From CAVXAE01 sp044225565 (GTDB taxonomy: Bacteria > Pseudomonadota > Gammaproteobacteria > Steroidobacterales > Steroidobacteraceae): 22,885 bases of DNA. The notes under the pieces are model-generated. The model had not been told where the DNA came from and did not search any database. It saw only the letters and a program-made list of their open reading frames with translations. The position numbers were made by a program, and so were the translations under genes. Positions 14,776-21,020 of the stretch are shown piece after piece. The first letter of the stretch is position 1; each line of letters begins with the position of its first letter. Where the stretch lies: positions 1 through 22,885 of the forward strand of contig JBGAIL010000068.1 in NCBI GenBank assembly GCA_044225565.1, given 5' to 3'.

Positions 14776-15792
14776 GTGAGCGAGCAACAGTCCGACCGAC
14801 CCGACGATGACGAGGCGATTGCCAGCCTGTTGCGCGCATCGGGCCGACGCTCCCCGCCTTCCGCAGATCTCGAACGGCACGTGCGCGCGGCGGTTCACGC
14901 CGAATGGCGAGCCATGGTCGCGCAGCGCGGCCTCTTGCGACAACGCATCTGGATGGCGGCTGCCGCGGCAGTGCTGGCGCTGCTCGGCGGGCTTTGGTTC
15001 ATCCAGGCGCGTCAGTCGACCCCGGGGGAGTTGGTCGCGAGCGTGAGCCGTATCGAAGGCCTCGTGAGCGCCCGTGAGCCTTCACTGCTGCCGTGGTTCG
15101 AGAGCGATCGCTGGCATCGCGTGAGCTCACTGCAGAAGTTGCACGCGCGCGAAACGTTGCAGACCGGCCCCGACGGGCGTGTCGCGCTCACAGTGGGCGG
15201 CAACGTCTCACTGCGCCTGGATCACGACACCCGCATCACGTTCGTGAGCGCGGATCGCATCAAGGTGCTCGAAGGTGGCGTCTACGTGGACTCGAGCGCG
15301 CGCGCTTCGAAGCCTTCGCTGATACTCGATACGCCGGCAGGCTCGGTGCGTCATCTCGGCACTCAGTACGAAGTGCGCGTGCTGCTGGCCGGAACGCGTA
15401 TCCGGGTGCGCGAAGGCCGCGTGGAGCTGAGCGACCGCTCCGGCATGAGCGAACAGCTGAGCGCCGGCGAACAGTTGCTCGTTGCGCCAAATGGCGCGCA
15501 CAGCCGCGCCATCGCCGTTCCACACGACAGCGAGTGGAGCTGGATCGGAGAAGTGACGCCCCCGTTCGAGATCGAAGGGCGCTCGCTGAGCGACTTTCTG
15601 GATTGGGTGTCGCGCGAGACGGGGCGCAGGCTGATCTTCGCCGACCCGCAGAGCGAGGCCGAGGCCTCGAGTGCGGTGCTCCACGGCTCCGTGGCAGGGT
15701 TGCGGCCCGATGACGCTCTGCAAGTGGTGCTCCCCACCACGCGCCTGCGTGGCGCGCCACGCGATGGAGACCTGCTGATCGAGATGCCCTGA
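14776..15792 (+). CDS. FecR-type transmembrane anti-sigma regulator with C-terminal STN-like domain
   Basis: A 338-residue protein. The GTG start at 14776 has AAGGAG six bases upstream. Residues 1-57 are the cytoplasmic sigma-binding part. Residues 58-77 are one membrane helix (IWMAAAAAVLALLGGLWFI). Residues 125-216 are the FecR domain (LQTGPDGRVALTVGG, ITFVSADRIKVLEGGVYVD, LDTPAGSVRHLGTQYEVRV). Residues 262-336 resemble an STN/secretin short domain (FEIEGRSLSDFLDWVSRETG, GSVAGLRPDDALQVVLP). The protein should hold the sigma factor inactive at the inner membrane until the receptor's STN domain signals. It is almost certainly translated from the sigma mRNA. An alternative frame start at 14701 inside the sigma gene is rejected. 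Confidence 0.9.
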   Translation: MSEQQSDRPDDDEAIASLLRASGRRSPPSADLERHVRAAVHAEWRAMVAQRGLLRQRIWMAAAAAVLALLGGLWFIQARQSTPGELVASVSRIEGLVSAREPSLLPWFESDRWHRVSSLQKLHARETLQTGPDGRVALTVGGNVSLRLDHDTRITFVSADRIKVLEGGVYVDSSARASKPSLILDTPAGSVRHLGTQYEVRVLLAGTRIRVREGRVELSDRSGMSEQLSAGEQLLVAPNGAHSRAIAVPHDSEWSWIGEVTPPFEIEGRSLSDFLDWVSRETGRRLIFADPQSEAEASSAVLHGSVAGLRPDDALQVVLPTTRLRGAPRDGDLLIEMP

Positions 15793-15860
15793 CGAGCCGC
15801 CGGCCCGGCGAAGGGGCCGCACGCGATTGATCGCGCGCGCGGCCACCGTCTCACGGCAGC

Positions 15861-16644
15861 ATGCGCTTCTGGCTCCTCCATGGCGTGGCGCCGGTTGCGG
15901 CATCCGGCATCATCCTGTACTTCATCCTCGGCCATCACCTCGATCGGCCCATCGCATCGTCGTGGGCTTATGACGATGTCCGCGGATGGATCGGCGCGCA
16001 CCAGTGGTGGGCCGATACGCTGATCCACACGGGTGGCCGAGCTGTAGTTGCGCTCATCGTGATCGCCGCGCTGTCGCTCTGGGCGGCGTCATTCGGTGTC
16101 GCCCGCTCTTCGGTCGTGGCGCCGACCGGCGCTCTACGTGGCGTTGAGTGTGCTGCTCGGCACGGGACTCGTCGGGCTGCTGAAAGATACGACCAACATC
16201 GACTGTCCGTGGAGCCTGAGCGGTTTCGGCGGCGACCGGCCTTATGTCGGCCTTCTCGAATCACGGCCCGCCGGGCTGCCCCACGCCCGCTGCTTTCCGG
16301 GCGCGCACTCCTCTTCGGGCTTCGCGCTGATGTGCTTCTACTTCGTGCTGCGTGATCGTGCGCGACGCGCAGCGCTCTGGGCACTGGCGGGCGGCTTCCT
16401 GGCCGGCACGCTGTTCGCGTTCGGCCAGGAAGCGCGCGGCGCGCACTTTCTCTCGCACGACCTCACGAGCGCGGCATTGGTCTGGTGTGTGCTGCTCACC
16501 CTGTATGCGGCAATGTTGCGCGGAAAGGGAACCTGGGTGCAGGCTCGGCATTGCCTTTCAGACCAAGGCAGGAGCGACCATGACCCCCATCGCGCAATTG
16601 CGCCGGCTCGGACAGAGCCTCTGGCTGGACAACATCACCCGTGA
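15861..16644 (+). pseudogene. PAP2-family membrane phosphatase, split by a frameshift
   Basis: Two frames form one integral-membrane phosphatase. The first starts at ATG 15861 and encodes helices (VAPVAASGIILYFILGHHL and TGGRAVVALIVIAALSLWAA), then loses sense after about 16095. The second is open from before 16096 to 16644. It continues with SPALRSWRRPALYVALSVLL and the PAP2 motifs: LKDTTN with DRPYVG, CFPGAHSSSG, and ARGAHFLSHD. These match the KxxxRP, PSGH-like and R-x6-HD pattern of the superfamily. The two parts join if one base is skipped between about 16085 and 16098. The second frame has no stop at the expected end and runs 65 bp into the transaldolase gene. Lipid phosphate or undecaprenyl pyrophosphate would be likely substrates. 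It is a decayed gene or an assembly error. No good ribosome site precedes 15861. Confidence 0.8.
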
Positions 16645-17662
16645 GCTGCTGGACCGCGGCACGCTGCGTCGCTACGTCAGCGAGCTCTCGGTCACCGGGC
16701 TCACCTCCAATCCCACGATCTTCGATGAGGCCATCGGCAAGTCGAGCAGCTACGACGAAGGCATCCGCCGGAAAGTGAAGGCCGGTCAGTCCGGCGAGGC
16801 GCTGTTCGAAGCGCTGGCGCTGGAAGACCTGCGCCGCGCGGCGGACCTGTTCAAGCCCGTCTTCGAGACCACCGGCGGCGTCGACGGCTGGGTCTCGATG
16901 GAACTGTCACCTCTCCTGGCGGATGACACGGCCGCCAGCGTCGCGGCGGCGAAGCGCATCCACGACGCGGCGGGGCGGCCCAATCTGTTCGTGAAGATCC
17001 CCGGGACGCCGGCGGGCATTCCGGCGATCGAGGAATCCATCTTCGCGGGCGTACCCATCAACGTCACGCTGCTGTTCTCGTGCGAGCAGTACCTGGCGGC
17101 GGCCGAAGCCTATCTTCGCGGCATCGAACGGCGCATCGACGCGGGGCGCGATCCGCGCGTGGGCTCGGTGGCATCGCTGTTCATCAGCCGCTGGGACAAG
17201 GCAGTGGGCGACAAGGTGCCGGGAAAGCTGAGGAACCGGCTCGGCATCGCCATCGGAGGCAGGACGTATCACGCGTATCGGAATTTGCTGGCGTCACCGC
17301 GATGGCAGAAGCTCGCCGCCGCGGGCGCCCGTCCGCAGCGGCTGCTCTGGGCGAGCACCGGCGTCAAGGACCCTTCGGCGCCCGATACGTTGTATGTGGA
17401 AGCGCTGGCCGCTCCAGACACCGTGAACACCATGCCGGAAAAGACGCTGCAGGCGTTCGCGGAGCGCGGCAAGGTGGAAGCGACGCTTTGCGAAGACGGC
17501 AAGGAAGCCGAGGCGGTGCTCGCGCAGTTCCGCGATGCCGGCATCGACATCGACGGCCTGGCCGCGAAGCTGCAGCAGGAAGGCGCGGATTCCTTCGTCA
17601 AATCCTGGCAGCAGCTGATGCAGGTGATCCAGACGAAAAGCGCCGCGGCGGCCCCGAAGTAA
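16580..17662 (+). CDS. tal: transaldolase (long, mycobacterial/cyanobacterial-type)
   Basis: A 360-residue transaldolase of the pentose phosphate pathway, which moves a dihydroxyacetone unit between sugar phosphates. The family signature VTGLTSNPTIFDEAI is at residues 38-52. The Schiff-base lysine is K139 in LFVKIPGTPAGI, followed by GVPINVTLLFS. The C-terminal part has WASTGVKDPSAPDTLYVE. The length fits the long subfamily of about 360-370 residues rather than the E. coli type of about 317. The ATG at 16580 has GGAG six bases upstream. The same frame is open back to 16352, but that part overlaps the PAP2 gene and is not conserved. The protein ends in AAAAPK, followed by two hairpins. Confidence 0.93.
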   Translation: MTPIAQLRRLGQSLWLDNITRELLDRGTLRRYVSELSVTGLTSNPTIFDEAIGKSSSYDEGIRRKVKAGQSGEALFEALALEDLRRAADLFKPVFETTGGVDGWVSMELSPLLADDTAASVAAAKRIHDAAGRPNLFVKIPGTPAGIPAIEESIFAGVPINVTLLFSCEQYLAAAEAYLRGIERRIDAGRDPRVGSVASLFISRWDKAVGDKVPGKLRNRLGIAIGGRTYHAYRNLLASPRWQKLAAAGARPQRLLWASTGVKDPSAPDTLYVEALAAPDTVNTMPEKTLQAFAERGKVEATLCEDGKEAEAVLAQFRDAGIDIDGLAAKLQQEGADSFVKSWQQLMQVIQTKSAAAAPK

Positions 17663-17675
17663 GGGGCCCGGCGCA

Positions 17676-17703
17676 GGCCGGCAAAGTCGCATCTTTGCCG
17701 GCC
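17676..17703. terminator. perfect 11-bp hairpin after transaldolase
   Basis: GGCCGGCAAAG pairs exactly with CTTTGCCGGCC around a TCGCAT loop. It starts 13 bases after the transaldolase stop. No T-run follows on the plus strand. Confidence 0.75.
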
Positions 17704-17737
17704 GAAAACGGTGAGACGCATGCGTCGAACGATGTCC

Positions 17738-17765
17738 GCAAAAAGCGGCGCAGCCGACTTTTTGC
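17738..17765. terminator. second hairpin, bidirectional, between tal and ilvB
   Basis: GCAAAAAGCGGC pairs with GCCG plus CTTTTTGC, with one bulged A and a three-base loop. The CTTTTTGC arm gives a T-run on the plus strand, and the A-run in the other arm gives one on the minus strand. It lies 27 bases beyond the ilvB stop and can terminate both convergent transcripts. Confidence 0.7.
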
Positions 17766-17792
17766 CAATGACTCCAGCGCCAATCAACCCAA

Positions 17793-19640
17793 TCAGAACA
17801 TCTCGGAGGGTCCCGGCGTCTCGATCTTCACCTGGTGACGCGAGGCGATGAAGTCGCCGGTGATCATCTGGTCGTAGGTCTGGCCCGGGCCCACCATGGG
17901 ATACACGCCGGCATCGGGGTCGATGACCACTTCCAGGAACGCGGGTCCCGGGAAGGCGATGAACTCGGCGATGACGCGCGGCACGTCCTCCTTCTTGTCC
18001 AGCCGCACCGCGTAGCGGAACCCGTCCGCCTGCGCGGTCTTCACGAAATCCTTCTTGTGCAGCGAGCGGTCGCTCGCGGACAGCCGGCCCTTGAAGAAGA
18101 GCTTCTGCCACTGCTTCACCATGCCGTCGCCGAAGTTGTTCAGCACCACCACCTTCACGGGCAGGTCGTAGGTGGTGACGGTCTCGAGCTCGCCGATGTT
18201 CATGCGGATGCTCGAGTCGCCGTCGATGTCGATGACCAGGCGGTCGGGCCGCGCGATCTGCGCACCGATGGCGGCCGGCAGGCCGAAGCCCATGGTGCCC
18301 ATGCTGCCCGAGGTGAGCCACAGGCGCGGCGCGCGGAAATCGCAGTACTGCGCGGCCCACATCTGGTGCTGGCCGACGCCGGTGGAGATGATGGCCTCGC
18401 CCTTCGTCTGGCGATTGATCTCCTCGATGACGTAGTACGGCTGGATGAGCCGGCTCTCGCGGTCGTAGTTCATCGCGTGCCGGCGCTTGAGCTCCGCGAG
18501 CTCGGCATGCCACACGGCGTAGTCGTGCTTGACGCCCTTCTTGCGGCCGTAGGCCGTGAGCGCGCGCAACGCCTGCGGCAGCAGGCCGACATGGTTCCAC
18601 TGCACGCGTTTGACTTTGTTGACTTCGGCACGGTCGATGTCCAGGTGCGCGATGCGCCTGGCGTTCACCGCGAACTTCTCGGGCACGCCGGCGACGCGAT
18701 CGTCGAAGCGCGAACCGGCGGCGATGAGGAAATCGCAATCGTCCACCGCGTAGTTCGCGAAGGCCGTGCCATGCATGCCGAGCATGCGCATGGAGAGCGG
18801 ATGCGTGGTGTCGAACGCACCGATGCCCATGAGCGTGGTGACGACGGGAATCTGGAACGCGAGCACGAACTCTTCGAGCGCGCCAGCCGCTTCCGCGTTG
18901 ATGACGCCGCCACCCGCGTAGATGAGCGGCTTGCGCGACTCGGCGAGCATTTCGAAGAAGCGCGCAGCCGAATCGTCGTCGAGCGCGCCCCCGGCGAGAT
19001 CCGTCATGCGGCGGCGGTAGCCGGGAATCGGCAGCGTGCCGGAGCCGACGTACTCGCCTTCCCAGTTCTGCACGTCCTTCGGCACGTCCACCACCACCGG
19101 GCCCGGCCGGCCGGTGCGCGCGATCTCGAACGCGGTGCGCACGGTGGCCTCGAGCTTTTTGGGATCGGTGACCAGGAAGATGTGCTTGGCGACCGCGCCC
19201 ATGATGGAGGGCACCGGCGCTTCCTGGAATGCGTCCGTGCCGATGGCGCCGCGCGGCACCTGGCCGCAGATGACGACCATGGGCACCGAGTCCGCCATGG
19301 AGTCGCGGACCGGGGTGACGGTATTGGTGGCTCCCGGGCCGGAAGTGACCAGGCACACGCCGACCCGACCCGTGGCACGGGCGTATCCGGCGGCCATGAA
19401 GCCGGCGCCCTGCTCGTTGGCCGGCACGATGAGCGGCATCTGCGGCGCCTTGAGCTCTGATTGCCGGGAGTTATAAAGGAACACGGCGTCATAAGTGGGC
19501 AGAATGGCCCCGCCGCTATACCCGAAGATGGCGGATACACCTTCGTCAGCCAGCACCTGGACGATCATCTGGGCGCCGGTCATCCGTTGGCCGGCGAGCG
19601 CGTGGGTTTTGGTCTGCTGCTGAAGGACGCTATCGCTCAT
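17793..19640 (-). CDS. ilvB: acetolactate synthase, large (catalytic) subunit
   Basis: A 615-residue ThDP enzyme that makes 2-acetolactate or 2-aceto-2-hydroxybutyrate for branched-chain amino acids. The catalytic glutamate is E76 in PANEQGAGFMAAGYARATG, where most relatives have RHEQGA. SGPGATNTVTP (100-110) and the ThDP/Mg motif from G474-D475 to N501-N502 are present. The stretch after the motif (NNFGDGMVKQWQKLFFKGR) differs from the common LGMVRQWQ form and marks a separate clade. It is longer than typical (about 570) through an N-terminal extension of some 20 residues and a longer C-terminus. The ATG at 19640 has no clear ribosome site. The gene diverges from its own regulatory subunit gene, with 27 bp between starts; these genes usually form one operon. 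Confidence 0.93.
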   Translation of the reverse strand: MSDSVLQQQTKTHALAGQRMTGAQMIVQVLADEGVSAIFGYSGGAILPTYDAVFLYNSRQSELKAPQMPLIVPANEQGAGFMAAGYARATGRVGVCLVTSGPGATNTVTPVRDSMADSVPMVVICGQVPRGAIGTDAFQEAPVPSIMGAVAKHIFLVTDPKKLEATVRTAFEIARTGRPGPVVVDVPKDVQNWEGEYVGSGTLPIPGYRRRMTDLAGGALDDDSAARFFEMLAESRKPLIYAGGGVINAEAAGALEEFVLAFQIPVVTTLMGIGAFDTTHPLSMRMLGMHGTAFANYAVDDCDFLIAAGSRFDDRVAGVPEKFAVNARRIAHLDIDRAEVNKVKRVQWNHVGLLPQALRALTAYGRKKGVKHDYAVWHAELAELKRRHAMNYDRESRLIQPYYVIEEINRQTKGEAIISTGVGQHQMWAAQYCDFRAPRLWLTSGSMGTMGFGLPAAIGAQIARPDRLVIDIDGDSSIRMNIGELETVTTYDLPVKVVVLNNFGDGMVKQWQKLFFKGRLSASDRSLHKKDFVKTAQADGFRYAVRLDKKEDVPRVIAEFIAFPGPAFLEVVIDPDAGVYPMVGPGQTYDQMITGDFIASRHQVKIETPGPSEMF

Positions 19641-19667
19641 GCGGCCAGACTAGATTAATCTGCACCG
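19641..19667. promoter_or_regulatory. 27-bp divergent ilvB/ilvH control region with a 10-bp palindrome
   Basis: The whole gap between the two start codons is 27 bp and holds the palindrome AGATTAATCT (19652-19661). TAATCT ends six bases before the ilvH ATG. On the minus strand TAGTCT ends six bases before the ilvB ATG. Both could be -10 elements of leaderless transcripts. Neither gene has a ribosome site. Any -35 elements would lie inside the opposite coding sequence. Confidence 0.45.
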
Positions 19668-20180
19668 ATGCGCCACATCATCGCGATCCTGCTGCAGAAC
19701 GAGGCCGGGGCCCTGAGCCGGGTCGCGGGCCTCTTCTCCACCCGTGGATACAACATCGAGTCCCTGTCCGTCGCCCCCACGGATGAGCCCACGGTATCGC
19801 GCATCACGCTGGTGACGGCGGGGTCGGAGCCCGTGATCCAGCAGATCACGAACCAGCTCAACAAGCTCATCGACGTGGTGAGCGTCGAGAACATGACGAC
19901 TGGAGAGCATCTGGAGCGCGAGCTCGTGCTGCTCAAGCTGCGGGTGCGCCACGATCAAACAGACGTGGTGCGCGGCTATGTAGTGCGCACAGGCGGGCGC
20001 GTGCTGGACCCGGCAGCGGACGGCTTCATCGTGGAGCTGACGGCCAGCGAAGCGGAAGTCAACTCGTTCATCGCAGACCTGTCCCGCCAGGCGGAACTGC
20101 TCGAAGTCGCGCGCAGCGGCGCGCTCGGCATGGCCCGCTCGCGCGCCAACACTCAGCGGCTACGCGTGGTCGGTCAGTGA
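19668..20180 (+). CDS. ilvH: acetolactate synthase, small (regulatory) subunit
   Basis: A 170-residue IlvH/IlvN-type protein that activates the large subunit and gives valine feedback control. The N-terminal ACT domain is clear: HIIAILLQNEAGALSRVAGL, then FSTRGYNIESLSVAPTDEP and SRITLVTAG. The C-terminal half (ELVLLKLRVRHDQTDVVRGY, GFIVELTASEAEVNSFIADL) matches the IlvH C-terminal domain. The length is close to E. coli IlvH (163). The ATG at 19668 begins directly at the conserved N-terminus and has no ribosome site, so it may be read from a leaderless mRNA. The gene faces away from ilvB and converges on the ferredoxin gene, whose stop codon is 30 bp further on. Confidence 0.93.
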   Translation: MRHIIAILLQNEAGALSRVAGLFSTRGYNIESLSVAPTDEPTVSRITLVTAGSEPVIQQITNQLNKLIDVVSVENMTTGEHLERELVLLKLRVRHDQTDVVRGYVVRTGGRVLDPAADGFIVELTASEAEVNSFIADLSRQAELLEVARSGALGMARSRANTQRLRVVGQ

Positions 20181-20210
20181 AGTCTTCGCGGGATAGTTGG
20201 GGTTAGCGGC

Positions 20211-20576
20211 TCAGCCCAGCGGCCCGGTGGCAAAGGCGAGATCCTCCACCGTCAGGCCGCCGATCAAATGCTGCTGGATGATGCGCTCGAGGTTCTCGGG
20301 CGTGCAGTGCCGGTACCAGACGCCTTCCGGGTAGACGAGCGCGATCGGGCCGCCGACGCAGATGCGCAGGCAGTCCGCCTTGGTGCGCATCACGCCGCCA
20401 TCGACGTCCACGAGGCCCACCTCCTTGAGCCGGCGTTTGAGGAATTCCCACGACTGCAGCGCCTGCTCCACCGGCGCGCACTTCCCGTGAACGCATAGAA
20501 AGACGTGCCGGCGCGCGCCGCCGACGTGGATCAGCTTCGCCATCTCGCGAAGCTGGTCGGACAGCTCCGGAGTCAT
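20211..20576 (-). CDS. thioredoxin-like [2Fe-2S] ferredoxin
   Basis: A 121-residue protein with four cysteines in the thioredoxin-like ferredoxin layout: FLCVHGKC in the first half (Cys28 and Cys33 from this start) and ADCLRICVGGP further on (Cys69 and Cys73). The C-terminal segment ALVYPEGVWYRHCTPENLER is typical of the family. It should carry a [2Fe-2S] cluster and move electrons; the partner is unknown. The ATG at 20576 has AAGGA six bases upstream and is preferred over an in-frame TTG at 20606. The gene starts 37 bp after the P-II stop, so the two are probably co-transcribed. A ferredoxin reductase gene diverges from the same cluster and is a plausible partner (inference). Confidence 0.85.
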   Translation of the reverse strand: MTPELSDQLREMAKLIHVGGARRHVFLCVHGKCAPVEQALQSWEFLKRRLKEVGLVDVDGGVMRTKADCLRICVGGPIALVYPEGVWYRHCTPENLERIIQQHLIGGLTVEDLAFATGPLG

Positions 20577-20613
20577 CGTCTGTCCTTGCCCGGCCGCCTC
20601 GCCCAAGAGCTGC

Positions 20614-20952
20614 TCACAGCGCCGCGTCGTCCGTTTCGCCGGTGCGGATGCGGATCACCCGGTCGATGTCGGTGACGAAGATCTTGCCGTCACCGACCTT
20701 GCCGGTCTTGGCGGCCTTGATGACGGCCTCGATCACCTGGTCCACGAGGTCTGCGCGGACGGCCACCTCGATGCGCGTCTTGGGCACGAAGTCCACGACA
20801 TATTCAGCGCCGCGATAGAGCTCGGTGTGCCCACGCTGGCGGCCAAAGCCCTTCACCTCGGTGACCGTCATGCCGGAGACGCCGATGTCCGACAGCGCCG
20901 CGCGGACGTCGTCCAGCTTGAAAGGCTTGATGATGGCGGTGACCAGTTTCAT
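20614..20952 (-). CDS. glnB: nitrogen regulatory protein P-II
   Basis: A 112-residue P-II signal protein that senses 2-oxoglutarate and ADP/ATP and controls nitrogen assimilation enzymes. The sequence is close to E. coli GlnB and GlnK throughout. The T-loop has the uridylylation site Tyr51 in ELYRGAEYVVDF. The B-loop TGKVGDGKIFV and the C-terminal RVIRIRTGE signature are intact. Asp54 is the residue usually seen in GlnB (GlnK has Asn). The MKLVT start is more GlnK-like, so the paralogue name is tentative. No amtB ammonium transporter gene is adjacent, which favours GlnB. GGGAG lies about nine bases before the ATG. It shares a short divergent region with the ferredoxin reductase gene. Confidence 0.93.
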   Translation of the reverse strand: MKLVTAIIKPFKLDDVRAALSDIGVSGMTVTEVKGFGRQRGHTELYRGAEYVVDFVPKTRIEVAVRADLVDQVIEAVIKAAKTGKVGDGKIFVTDIDRVIRIRTGETDDAAL

Positions 20953-21020
20953 GCGGCGAGGCTCCCGGGAAGGGCGAACAGGCTGCGGATGATACGCCTC
21001 CGTAGGCTATGCTTGCCGCC
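20953..21020. promoter_or_regulatory. divergent region between the P-II and ferredoxin reductase genes
   Basis: These 68 bp serve both transcripts. On the plus strand TATGCT (21008-21013) matches four of six -10 bases and ends seven bases before the ATG at 21021, which lacks a usable ribosome site. This could be another leaderless start. No NtrC or sigma-54 (GG-N10-GC) site is recognised. Confidence 0.3.

Noticed and set aside
11644..15792. Assignment of the receptor system to ferric citrate or another siderophore
   Set aside because: Family resemblance is to the signalling architecture only. No siderophore, citrate or haem genes and no Fur-box-like site were recognised.
16352..16579. A PAP2-transaldolase fusion or N-terminally extended transaldolase
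   Set aside because: The frame is open by chance. A good ribosome site and the conserved transaldolase N-terminus define 16580 as the start.
17269..19356. A 695-codon minus-strand frame overlapping ilvB and transaldolase
   Set aside because: Out-of-frame shadow of ilvB that runs antisense to tal. It is Arg/Ala/His-rich with no recognisable motif.
17835..19460. A 541-codon plus-strand frame opposite ilvB
   Set aside because: Antisense shadow; no recognisable motif or ribosome site.
20614..20952. Naming the P-II gene glnK
   Set aside because: The MKLVT start is GlnK-like, but Asp54 and the lack of adjacent amtB favour GlnB. The name remains tentative.
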